From the NCBI GenBank assembly GCA_965214695.1, contig OZ243967.1:186001-250000 (forward strand): a stretch of DNA of 64,000 bases, in the 5' to 3' direction. The position numbers and the translations under genes were made by a program. Below the pieces are notes generated by a model. It saw only the letters and a list, made by a program, of their open reading frames with translations, was not told the DNA's origin and made no database searches. Shown in pieces: positions 44,222 to 53,189 of the stretch (position 1 is the first letter of the stretch; every line of letters begins with the position of its first letter). The stretch is from JAPOXR01 sp965214695. Lineage in GTDB: Bacteria; Pseudomonadota; Alphaproteobacteria; Rhodobacterales; Rhodobacteraceae.

Positions 44222-46099
44222 ATGCTGCAGATCAGGGAGTTGACATACCGGATCGGCGAGCGGATGCTCCTGGACCGTGCATCGGCAGTGGTATCAGGAC
44301 AGGCCAAAATAGGTGTTGTCGGCCGGAATGGCATTGGCAAGTCAACCCTGCTCCGACTGGTTGCCGGGGAAATCGAGCCTGATGATGGCTCGGTCGAGCT
44401 GGGCAGGAATTTGCGGGTTGGCAAGGTGGCGCAGCACTCGCCGGCCGGCCAGCTGTCGCCGCGGGAATTCGTGCTTGCCGCCGATATTGAACGATCGGAA
44501 TTGCTTGCCGAAGCCGTGGGTGCGACCTCTCCGGATCGCATCGCCGAGATCCAGCTTCGCTTGGCCGATATCGATGCCGCCGGTGCGCCGGCACGTGCCG
44601 CCACCATCCTGGCCGGGCTCGGTTTCGACGAGCGCGATCAACATCGCCCGCTCGACTCGTTTTCCGGGGGCTGGCGAATGCGCGTTGCCCTGGCCACGAC
44701 GCTGTATCTGAAGCCGGATCTGCTGCTGCTTGACGAGCCCAGCAACCACCTTGACCTCGAGTCCCGCATCTGGCTCGAGAACCACCTGATGGTCTACCGG
44801 GGAGCCATCCTGCTGGTCAGTCATGACCGGCACTTCCTGAACTCGGTTGTCGGCAGCATCATTCATTTCGACTCGGGCAAGCTGGTCACCTATCGCGGCA
44901 ATTATGACCGCTTCGAGGCCGAGCGCAGGAAGCGGCTCGAGACCAGGGCGGCAGAAATCCGCAAGCAGGCCGATCAGCGTCGGCACATGCAGGCATTCGT
45001 GGACAGGTTTCGATACAAGGCGACCAAGGCGCGCCAGGCCCAGTCCCGGCTGAAGGCGCTGGCCCGACTGCAGGACTTGCCGCCGCTGCCAACCGAATAC
45101 TCGGTGCATATCGGGTTTCCCGACCCCGAGGCGGTCCCGCCTCCGCTGGTCACGCTGGATGGTGTCAGCGCCGGTTACGAGCCCGGCAAGCCTGTCCTCG
45201 GGAATCTCGACCTACGGCTGGACATGGATGACCGCATTGCCCTCCTGGGCGAAAACGGAAACGGCAAGACCACGCTGCTTCGCCTGCTGGCCGGTGAAAT
45301 CGAGACAATGTCGGGGAGCATTCACCGCGCGCGGAAACTGCGAATCGGGCATTTCGTGCAGCAGATGGTCAATTCATTCGACCCTGACCGGACCGCCCTG
45401 CAGGAACTCGGATCCGTCATGCCGGGACTGACCGATGGCGAGCTCAGGACAATGCTGGCCAGGTTCGGGCTTTCGAGGGACCAGGCGGATGTTCTGACCT
45501 CCAGACTGTCTGGCGGCGAGTTGTCGAGATTGCTGTTTTGCTGTGTCACCCGTGATGCGCCGCATCTCCTGCTGCTGGACGAGCCGACCAACCATCTTGA
45601 CATGGAATCCAGGCAGGCGCTGATTGACGCCATCAACGCCTACCGCGGGGCGGTGGTGCTGGTGACGCATGACATGCACCTGGTCGAGCTTTGTGTCGAC
45701 AATCTCTGGGTGGTGAAGGACGGCAGATGCCAAGGCTTCGACGGCGACATTCTCGACTACCGGTCGATGGTGCTGAAGTCGCGCCAGTCGGGCCGGAAGA
45801 GCCCAAGGGACCGGCAAGAGCCTGGCGACGGCAGTCCTTCGGACCGTGTCCACCGCCATGATGGCGCCGGCAAGCGACAGCGAAGGGCGCGAAAACGCAA
45901 GGAAGTTCAGGCGGCCGTGCGCCGTGTTGAACAGTTGTGCCAGGCGCGGGTCCGGATCGAGGAACGGCTTGCCGACCCGACCATCTACCAGGGGCCGGTC
46001 GAGGAATTCACCATACTCAACCGGCAACTGGCGGATCTCGAAAAACGAATTGCCGCCGCCGAGGCGGATTGGCTGGCGGCCGAGGAGGCTGCGTCCTGA
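44222..46099 (+). CDS. ABC-F family ATPase (Uup/YheS-like)
   Basis: A 625-residue soluble tandem ABC protein. Domain 1: Walker A VGRNGIGKSTLLRL, signature SGGWRMRVALA, Walker B LLLLDEPSNHLDLES. Domain 2: GENGNGKTTLLRLLAG, LSGGELSRLLF, LLLLDEPTNHLDMES. The inter-domain linker has the P-site tRNA-interaction-like stretch FVDRFRYKATKARQAQSR. The C-terminal about 90 residues are charged and coiled-coil-like (RARKRKEVQAAVRRVEQL). ABC-F proteins act on the ribosome rather than transport; the subgroup resembles YheS or Uup. The second domain lacks an ordinary Arg-rich element after LSGGE. Start ATG 44222 (MLQIRELTYR). Confidence 0.92.
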   Translation: MLQIRELTYRIGERMLLDRASAVVSGQAKIGVVGRNGIGKSTLLRLVAGEIEPDDGSVELGRNLRVGKVAQHSPAGQLSPREFVLAADIERSELLAEAVGATSPDRIAEIQLRLADIDAAGAPARAATILAGLGFDERDQHRPLDSFSGGWRMRVALATTLYLKPDLLLLDEPSNHLDLESRIWLENHLMVYRGAILLVSHDRHFLNSVVGSIIHFDSGKLVTYRGNYDRFEAERRKRLETRAAEIRKQADQRRHMQAFVDRFRYKATKARQAQSRLKALARLQDLPPLPTEYSVHIGFPDPEAVPPPLVTLDGVSAGYEPGKPVLGNLDLRLDMDDRIALLGENGNGKTTLLRLLAGEIETMSGSIHRARKLRIGHFVQQMVNSFDPDRTALQELGSVMPGLTDGELRTMLARFGLSRDQADVLTSRLSGGELSRLLFCCVTRDAPHLLLLDEPTNHLDMESRQALIDAINAYRGAVVLVTHDMHLVELCVDNLWVVKDGRCQGFDGDILDYRSMVLKSRQSGRKSPRDRQEPGDGSPSDRVHRHDGAGKRQRRARKRKEVQAAVRRVEQLCQARVRIEERLADPTIYQGPVEEFTILNRQLADLEKRIAAAEADWLAAEEAAS

Positions 46100-46209
46100 C
46101 CGCTTACGCAGTCCAACAATATCGCGAAAAGGCGGAAGCAAGGCCGGACGGGAGGAAGTCGGCCGTTCATGTCCCGGCATTGGAAGGGGATTCGCCGTGC
46201 GGCGAGGGT

Positions 46210-46965
46210 TCAGCAGGTATAGTTGAGGGCCAGCCTTCCGCCGTCGATGTAGATGGTCTCGCCGGAGATGTAGCTGGCCTTCTCGGAGGCCAGGAACGCG
46301 ACCACGTCGCCAACCTCGCGCGGGGTTCCTGGTCGCTTGAGCGGCGTTCGGGACATGGCGGCATCATAGGCTTCGGGACTGGCGGCAATTCCGGCGAACA
46401 TGGCGGTGTCGATCGATCCCGGACCCACGGCATTGACGCGGATATTGTGCGGCGCCAGCGCCAGCGCCGCCGACTTGGTCAATTGCATTACCCCGCCCTT
46501 CGAGGCGCAATAGGCCGGGATCGCCGGGATGGCGACCTGGGCGTTGATGGATGACATGTTGACGATGGCGCCCTCGATTCCCTTCTCGATCATCGTGCGG
46601 GCCGCTCGTTGCGTGGCAACGAACACGCCGGTCAGGTTGATGTCGATCACCTTCTGGAAATCCGCCAGGTCGTAGTCGAGGAAAGTGCCGGGCAGGGCGA
46701 TGCCGGCATTGTTGACCAGGGTGGCTACCGGTCCGAATTCCGATTCGACCCGGTCAAACAACCCGAGAATGGCACGAGGATTGCCCATATCGGCAACCAT
46801 GGCGGCCCCGGACTCATCCAGACGATCCGCAGATTTGGCCACCTCGTCCTGCTGGATGTCTGCCAGGATGACAAAATGGCCATCCTCGGCCAGCGCCTCG
46901 GCACAGGCAAACCCAATTCCCTGTGCACCACCAGTCACCAACGCTACCGGTTTGCCCGTTGTCAT
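46210..46965 (-). CDS. SDR family oxidoreductase in the hyuBA operon
   Basis: A 251-residue SDR with TGGAQGIGFA, NNAGIALPG, S-14-Y-CASKGG (SSINAQVAIPAIPAYCASKGG), and NAVGPGSIDTAMF. The C terminus ISGETIYIDGGRLALNYTC is typical. The ATG at 46963-46965 overlaps the hyuB stop by four bases. Its substrate is presumably a product of the hydantoinase/oxoprolinase-type complex, an inference from coupling. It converges with the ABC-F gene. Confidence 0.9.
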   Translation of the reverse strand: MTTGKPVALVTGGAQGIGFACAEALAEDGHFVILADIQQDEVAKSADRLDESGAAMVADMGNPRAILGLFDRVESEFGPVATLVNNAGIALPGTFLDYDLADFQKVIDINLTGVFVATQRAARTMIEKGIEGAIVNMSSINAQVAIPAIPAYCASKGGVMQLTKSAALALAPHNIRVNAVGPGSIDTAMFAGIAASPEAYDAAMSRTPLKRPGTPREVGDVVAFLASEKASYISGETIYIDGGRLALNYTC

Positions 46966-48614
46966 TCGACATTCTCCTGCCCGTAATCGTCGCGTGCCGA
47001 CGCGCCCGAGATATACCCGGCAACACGGTCCATTTCGACCGATTTTCTTTGGCGCCTGCCGGGGTCGCCGATGCCGCCCCCTCCCGGCAGCAGCAGGCGC
47101 AATCTTTCTCCCTCCCCGACGAACTGGCGCCCCTTTGACGCCAGTCGGGTGCCGTCGGCCAATTCCACGCGACCACAGCATCCATTGCAGCCACCACCAC
47201 GGCCGCGCGCTGGAAAGTCGACGCGGTCGAACATGGCATTGAAATGAAACTCGTGGCCTGGCCGCGCCTCGATTTCGATGACTTGGCCCAGGCCGCCCCG
47301 AAACTCTCCCGGTCCACCGGAGTCCGGACGCAATTCCTTGCGCCAGACGATGATGGGACCGACATGTTCGGTGGCTTCCACGCTCATCGTGGAGACGCCG
47401 GAGGGAAAGGCGGTGGCCGAAAGGCCGTCGGATGCCGGCCTGGCGCCGGTGCCTCCCGAATTGAACATGAGTACCTCGCTATTCGACCTCCTGTCATGCC
47501 GTCCGGTCGCCCGGGCCGAGATCTGGATGTTCCAGAGTGCTGATGCGCCTTCGGCCGGTGCCAGCCCCGGTACCGCCTTGTCGAGCGCTCCCAGCACCAC
47601 ATCGGGCACAAGGTGGCCGAGCACATGGCGTACTGACACCGGGGCCGGCCGCCGTGCCGCCAGGATGGAGCCCTCGGGGGCGGTGATTTCGAACGGCTCG
47701 AGCGAGCCCCAGTTGTTGGGTATCTCCGGCGAGATCGCCACCTTGAGCCCGAAACAGGCATAAGCGCGGGTGTAGACTTCCGGCACGTTGACACCCAGGA
47801 AACTCATTCCCGATGTGCCGGCAAAATCGACGCGAAGCTGGTTGCCGCGAATATCCAGGCGGACCTTGAGGAGCACGGCCTGGCCGTAACCGTCAACCCG
47901 CATGTCATGGTGCCAACTCCCGTCCGGAAGTGCGGCGATCGCGTCCCGCGTGGCATTGCGGCTGGCATTGACAATGTAGTCGGCAAGATCGTCGATATCG
48001 TCTAGCGAGAACTCGTCCAGCATCGATTGCAACCGCCTCGCCCCGACTTCGTTGCAGGCAGCCAGCGAGTGCATGTCGCCGATGGTCTGGTCAGGTGTAC
48101 GAACGTTGGCGCGGATCAACTCCAGGAGGACCTGGTCGACCACGCCACGATCAGCAAACCGCATGATCGGTATCTGCATGCCCTCCTCGAAGATTTCGGT
48201 CGCATCCGGGCCAAATCCCCGCCCGCCAATATCGACAACATGGGCGGTTGCGGCGAAGAAGCCGATATGCTGGCCGGTGCGGAATACCGGCGTGACCATG
48301 GTGATGTCGTGAAGGTGGCCGGTTCCCAGCCACGGGTCATTCGTGACGTAGACATCGCCCTCGCACATTTTGTCGCTGCCGATTTCTCGCACGAAATGGC
48401 TGACGCTTTCGGCCATGGCGTTCACGTGACCCGGAGTTCCGGTAATAGCCTGGGCAATCATGCGTGTCTTGCGGTCGAAGAGGCCGGCCGAAAGGTCCCC
48501 GGCCTCGCGCACGCTGGTCGAAAACGCGGTGCGCACCAGGGTTGATGCCTGTTCCTCGACCACGGCGATCAGGCGCTTCCACATGATCTGTTTGTCGATT
48601 GCCGACAGCTTCAT
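46962..48614 (-). CDS. hyuB: Hydantoinase B/oxoprolinase family protein
   Basis: A 550-residue HyuB-type beta subunit. DVYVTNDPWLGTGHLHDITMVTPVF and AHVVDIGGRGFGPDATEIFEEGMQIP are family hallmarks. DFAGTSGMSFLGVNVPEVYTRAYACFGLKVAI and LFFNSGGTGARP-like GGTGARPASDG segments follow. The C-terminal GGGGIGDPGRR motif is typical. With HyuA it forms ATP-dependent hydantoinases, N-methylhydantoinases, oxoprolinases or acetone/acetophenone carboxylases; the subtype cannot be fixed. It overlaps hyuA and the SDR by four bases each. Confidence 0.9.
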   Translation of the reverse strand: MKLSAIDKQIMWKRLIAVVEEQASTLVRTAFSTSVREAGDLSAGLFDRKTRMIAQAITGTPGHVNAMAESVSHFVREIGSDKMCEGDVYVTNDPWLGTGHLHDITMVTPVFRTGQHIGFFAATAHVVDIGGRGFGPDATEIFEEGMQIPIMRFADRGVVDQVLLELIRANVRTPDQTIGDMHSLAACNEVGARRLQSMLDEFSLDDIDDLADYIVNASRNATRDAIAALPDGSWHHDMRVDGYGQAVLLKVRLDIRGNQLRVDFAGTSGMSFLGVNVPEVYTRAYACFGLKVAISPEIPNNWGSLEPFEITAPEGSILAARRPAPVSVRHVLGHLVPDVVLGALDKAVPGLAPAEGASALWNIQISARATGRHDRRSNSEVLMFNSGGTGARPASDGLSATAFPSGVSTMSVEATEHVGPIIVWRKELRPDSGGPGEFRGGLGQVIEIEARPGHEFHFNAMFDRVDFPARGRGGGCNGCCGRVELADGTRLASKGRQFVGEGERLRLLLPGGGGIGDPGRRQRKSVEMDRVAGYISGASARDDYGQENVE

Positions 48615-50725
48615 TTGTCCATCTCCCTGCGCACCAGCAGGATGGAGTCATCCGGCTGGCCGATTGCACGAAAGGCCGAGGTGACGATGGTCGAGGTCTC
48701 ATCCTCGACGATGATGGCCGGGCCATCGATATACTGGCCGGCCCCCAGCTGCGATCGATCCGTTTCGCTGGCCTCAACCATGCATCGGTGTACGGCGTCG
48801 AAGAGCCGGCGCTTGCGTGCGACAGTTGCCGTCTTCCGTCCCGAAACCAGGGAAGAAGGCTTCACCGGTTGGGTTTCGGTGGCAATTTCCAGCGACCAGT
48901 TGGTGATCTCTGCGCAAAGACCGTCAATGCTTCGGCCGAATAGTGCCCGGTATTGTGATTCGAAGGAGGCGATGATGACCGGAACATCTCCTTCCACGTA
49001 GGTCTTGTTTGGAAGCGGCACCGGGATTTCCCATCCTTGCCCCGAATAGCGCATGAAGGCAGTCAGGCGCAACGAAACCCCGGCGCCATTGCCGACGAAG
49101 CTGCCGGCCTCGTCGGCCATGGCGGCGATGGTCGCGTTGACTGCGCCCGGGTCAAACCTGTCCATGCGCTGGAACAGGCCGCGGGACGCTTCATAGGAAA
49201 ACGGCGCCTGCAGGAACCCGATGGCCGAGCCAATCCCGGCCATCGGCGGCACGATCGCCCGTCCGATACCAAGTTTTTCGCACAGCCGGCATGCATGCAG
49301 CGGACCGCCGCCGCCAAATGCGACCATCGTGAAGTCTTCCAGGTTGCGGCCGATCTCCACCGCGTGGGCACGGGCGGCATTGGCCATGTTCTCATCGACC
49401 ATTTCCGTGGCACCGAAGGCTGCCTCCCCGATCTCAAACCCGCCTGGTCCACCGAGATGCTCGGCAAGTGCCTCGTTGGCGCGGCCCGGGTCAAGCCGGA
49501 TTGCCCCGCCGGCAAACCTGTCCGGGTCGAGCCGCCCGAGGACCAGGTTGGCATCGGTGACGGTCGGCTCCAGGCCGCCTCGCTGGTAGCAAGCCGGCCC
49601 CGGCTCCGAGCCGGCCGAACGCGGGCCGACCAGGATGCGCCCCAAGCCGTCGACCGAGGCAATGGATCCGCCGCCGGCACCAATCTCGACCATTTCGACC
49701 GCCGGGGTGGAGACCAGCATCCCGGAACCCTTCCTGAACCGGTAGCTGCGCGCGATCTCGAAAGTGTCGGCGGTTCTTGGTACACCGTCCTCGATCAGGC
49801 AGATCTTGGCAGTGGTTCCACCCATGTCGAGGCTCAGCACGCTGTCATCCTGCAGCGACCTGGCAATTCCCGCGGCAAAGGTTGCGCCGCCGGCCGGGCC
49901 GGACTCGAGGAGCCGAACGGGCTGTTCAATGGCCGTGTCGCTCGAGATCAGGCCACCGCCGGAATGCAGCATGTAAAGAGGGGCATCGATTCCCGCCTCG
50001 CGCAAGCCCGCCTCCAGGCGTCGCAGGTACCCCGCGACAAGGGGGAGGACATAGGCGTTGACGATCACTGTATTGAAGCGGGGAAGCTCACGCATCCGTG
50101 GAGAGACGACCGACGACAGCGAGACCGAGAGTCCGGGCAACTCTCGCCGTAGCGCTTCTGCCATTTGGCGTTCATGGCAGTCATTCGCATATGAATGCAG
50201 GAAGCCGATTGCCACGGTGTCGAATTGCCCGTCGCGCATGGCTGACACCATTCGCCCGATTTCGCCATCGGCAAGCGGCACCAGGATTTCGCCATCGGCC
50301 GCTACCCGCTCCCTGGCCACGAACCGGTATTGGCGGGGAACAAGCGGCGTCGGCAATTCGATATTGAGGTCATACTGTTCAAAGCGGTTCTCCGAACGCA
50401 TCTCGATCACGTCACGAAAACCTTCGGTGGTGATGAAGGCTGTCCTGGCCCCGCGTCGTTCGATCAGCGCATTGGTGACAAGGGTTGTGCCGTGAATGAC
50501 CTGCCGGATCGCGCCAGGACCCGTTCCTGCAATATCCGCCGCGGCCATGATGCCGGCGAGTATGGTCTTCTCCGGTCGGGAATGATCGGTTAGGAATTTG
50601 CAACTGGCAATGCCTCCCGGATACGCAAGCGCGATATCGGTGAAGGTGCCGCCGACGTCTATGCCGAGGCGAAACCGATCACTTTCATCAAGGTGTTTTG
50701 CTTTTATTTCAGTATCTTGTGACAT
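48611..50725 (-). CDS. hyuA: Hydantoinase A/oxoprolinase family protein
   Basis: A 704-residue alpha subunit with the ASKHA ATPase fold. RLGIDVGGTFTDIALA is phosphate-1, HGTTLVTNALIERRGARTAFITTEGFRD the next block, and SLDMGGTTAKICLI phosphate-2. FGGGGPLHACRL and SGPAGGATFAAGIA complete the ATP site. It activates a carbonyl or amide substrate by phosphorylation before HyuB acts. First gene of hyuA-hyuB-SDR. The truncated MttB-like gene lies immediately upstream on the same strand, so N-methyl compound catabolism is possible. Confidence 0.9.
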   Translation of the reverse strand: MSQDTEIKAKHLDESDRFRLGIDVGGTFTDIALAYPGGIASCKFLTDHSRPEKTILAGIMAAADIAGTGPGAIRQVIHGTTLVTNALIERRGARTAFITTEGFRDVIEMRSENRFEQYDLNIELPTPLVPRQYRFVARERVAADGEILVPLADGEIGRMVSAMRDGQFDTVAIGFLHSYANDCHERQMAEALRRELPGLSVSLSSVVSPRMRELPRFNTVIVNAYVLPLVAGYLRRLEAGLREAGIDAPLYMLHSGGGLISSDTAIEQPVRLLESGPAGGATFAAGIARSLQDDSVLSLDMGGTTAKICLIEDGVPRTADTFEIARSYRFRKGSGMLVSTPAVEMVEIGAGGGSIASVDGLGRILVGPRSAGSEPGPACYQRGGLEPTVTDANLVLGRLDPDRFAGGAIRLDPGRANEALAEHLGGPGGFEIGEAAFGATEMVDENMANAARAHAVEIGRNLEDFTMVAFGGGGPLHACRLCEKLGIGRAIVPPMAGIGSAIGFLQAPFSYEASRGLFQRMDRFDPGAVNATIAAMADEAGSFVGNGAGVSLRLTAFMRYSGQGWEIPVPLPNKTYVEGDVPVIIASFESQYRALFGRSIDGLCAEITNWSLEIATETQPVKPSSLVSGRKTATVARKRRLFDAVHRCMVEASETDRSQLGAGQYIDGPAIIVEDETSTIVTSAFRAIGQPDDSILLVRREMDK

Positions 50726-50960
50726 GACATCGACCTAAAGTGCATCGGGCAACCTCGGACGTCCGTAAGCATATCGTAAGAAGAGTCGCTACAACAGAAA
50801 GCCGTTCATGTTGCCGAAAGCCCCGCTCAGATGCCTATTCAGCCGTGATTCGGGGGACGGCTCTGACAAGGAGGAGAGGCTTGGACTTGCCTGTTGGCCA
50901 GCTTGCGCTTACCGGATGCTAGACGCTCAAATATGGGCTATCCGACATCGGGGCGATAGT
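50726..50960. other. Spacer upstream of hyuA, candidate junction
   Basis: 235 bp between hyuA and the truncated mttB gene; no gene recognised. The homology of the mttB fragment ends near its right side (about 50,990), so the breakpoint that removed the rest of mttB lies here. No inverted repeat, target duplication or transposase sequence was seen. Confidence 0.35.
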
Positions 50961-51152
50961 TCATATGCGTGCGGCAAAGCCAAGCCCTACCATACCAACC
51001 TGCCGGGCCCGGTCGGTCGGGGCCGCCATGCCCACCGTCTCGAGAACCTCCAGCGCCGCCCGGTGAACGCCCCTGACCTCGCCGGCGGTGAGCGGCGCAT
51101 AGGGCGACTTGATCCGGGTCGCTCCGGCCATGGACCGTTCTGCCCGTCGCAA
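50961..51152 (-). pseudogene. Truncated trimethylamine methyltransferase-family (MttB-like) gene, 5' fragment
   Basis: A 63-codon open frame. With a TTG start (51150-51152) preceded by AAGGAG six bases upstream, it reads YAPLTAGEVRGVHRAALEVLETVGM, which matches the N-terminal region of MttB-superfamily methyltransferases (usually about 480-520 residues). After about VGMAAPTDRARQ the resemblance stops and the frame ends at 50961. The rest of the gene is missing. MttB proteins demethylate trimethylamine or quaternary amines such as glycine betaine and proline betaine. The truncation suggests a deletion or insertion event at this site. Confidence 0.6.
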
Positions 51153-51201
51153 CAGCCGCTCCTTTCCCTACTGCGTGCGCTGACAATGGATCTATCTTAC
51201 G

Positions 51202-52865
51202 TTACCCGCCTTGTTTTTCGGGGCCCGGCTTTTTTCCATAGAAGGGGTGCATGGCCTCCGGGACATCATCTTCATCCCAAGCACCCAACAGGATGCCGCG
51301 TCTCGGCGACCGCTGTTGTTCGAATTTGACATCAGCGGCGCTCATGGTCGTGCGTTGCGACAGCCGGCGCGCCCAATCGAACAGGTGTGCTGCCATTTCG
51401 GTTCGGACGTGTTCAAACGCGGGATCAGCACCGAGATCGTTAAGCTCGTCCGGGTCGTTTTCGAGATCGAACAACATGGGTCTGAAACCCTGCGCGTGCA
51501 CGTATTTCCAGCGATCCGTGACGACCATGAACTGACGCGGATCGTCGACAGAACTCGAAAACTCGGCCATTCCGGGAGAGATGCCATAATCGTTTTCGGA
51601 AATCGCATAGGCGCGCCAGCCGCCCGTTGCTTCACCTCTCACATGCGGCAGCAATGACCGGCCCTCAAGGATGTGCGGTCGTGGATCGCCTCCGGACGCT
51701 TCCAGAAATGTCGGCACCAGATCGATCGCCTCAACCAGCAGGTCGCATGTCGATCCGCGCGTCTTGTCGGCGGCGGCGGAGGGGTCCCGGATAATCAGAG
51801 GAATTTTGGCCGAGCAATCGTGAAACAAGTCCTTTTCGCCCATCCAATGGTCGCCCAAATAGTCGCCGTGATCCGACGTGAGAACGATCATGGCGTTGTC
51901 CCAAATGCCGGTGTCCTGGAGGTAGGCAAACAATCTGCCCATCTGATCGTCACATTGCTTGATCAGTCCCATATAGGACGGGATGACTTCCGCCGCACGT
52001 CTTCGCGGGCGAAGGACCGGCTGACTTTGCCGTTTGCGTAGGCGGCAAACACCGGGTGCATATCCTCTTTTTCGCCCTCGCTGCGGTTCACAGGGATAAC
52101 ATGCTCTGGCCCATACATGTCGTTGTAGGGTGGCGGCGCGATATAGGGCCAATGAGGCTTGATGTAGCTGAGGTGCAGACACCATGGTGTATCCCCGGCC
52201 TGATCCATGAATTCGATGGCGCGGGTTGTCATGTATGGTGTTTCGGAGTCTTCGTCCGAGATCGCTGCAGGCTTGCGCGCGTTCTCCATCAACCAACCAG
52301 AGCGTATATTGCCATCTTCGTCGCGCGCCGAGTTCGCAAAATCATGCCAGGGATTATCGCCGGGATACCCCCGCGCGCGCAGCCATTCATTGTATCGCAC
52401 AGCACCCCCTTCGTCATACAAGCCGTCCGGGCCTTCGGGTCGCATGCCATCGTCCCTTTCCCAGACGTCGAACCCGCATTGCTCGGTTCGAACACCTATG
52501 ATGCTGTCTGGTGGAATGCCCAAACGCTCCATACCCGCGGTGTCGGCTTTCATATGTGTTTTGCCAACAAGCCAGCAATCCATCCCGTGATCACGCAAAT
52601 GATCGCCCATAGTGCGCTCACCAACACGCAAGGGGACGCGATTCCACGTCGCACCATGCGAATGACAATAGCGCCCGGTATAAAAACTCATCCGCGATGA
52701 TCCGCACACGGGCGATTGGCAATAGGCACGGGTAAAACGTACCCCTTCCCTGGCCAAGGCATCGATATGCGGAGTTTCAAGATGGGGATGGCCAGCGCAA
52801 CCCAGATAGTCCCACCGAAGTTGGTCGAACATTATGAATAGAATGTTCCTGGCTGTTTTTGGCAT
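51202..52865 (-). pseudogene. Sulfatase (arylsulfatase/choline-sulfatase-like), frameshifted
   Basis: Two overlapping frames make one sulfatase of about 555 residues. N-terminal frame: NILFIMFDQLRWDYLGCAGH, then SPVCGSSRMSFYTGRY, ending REDVRRKSSRPIWD-stop. C-terminal frame resumes EVIPSYMGLIKQCDD, then VLTSDHGDYLGDHWMGEKDLFHD and so on to the end. The locus length (1664 nt) is two bases over a multiple of three, consistent with one deleted base near 51,985-52,000. The formylglycine motif is CGSSR instead of the usual CxPxR or CxAxR. Its intact paralogue is at 58916-60553. Either a pseudogene or a sequencing error. Confidence 0.85.
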
Positions 52866-53189
52866 GATCTGACTTCAGCAGGTTATTGAGTGGATGTTGT
52901 GTGGTCGTCCCGTCGACCGGTTATCGGGCCTCGATCAACTGGGACCTTTCTCGAATTGCCAGCACCGGAGAATGGGTGGACACACAGTTAGGCACGCAAG
53001 ACGTCACCATGATTTTCAAAAGACCATTCGCCGACATGTTTCCCGAGATGATCGCGTCACCATGATTTATGCAGGCGGGGACGATGCCGACAACAGTTGC
53101 GATCCTGGCCGCCCTTTGAACGACCGAAGATTGCCGTGCGAACCAGAAGACAGGTTCATTCCGCGCCGGCATTCTGTTTCGCCCGGTAG
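52866..53189. other. 324-bp gap between the two sulfate-ester hydrolase genes
   Basis: No gene recognised. A minus frame of 83 codons (52921-53172) and a plus frame (52894-53232) are open but show no family pattern. Overall composition resembles the island more than the left part of the window. A promoter for the sulfatase gene is expected but I saw none convincing. Confidence 0.35.

Noticed and set aside
52921..53172. 83-codon minus frame between the sulfatase and alkylsulfatase genes
   Set aside because: Looks slightly protein-like (SGNMSANGLLKIMVTS) but no ribosome-binding site, no recognisable family, and no conservation can be judged here.
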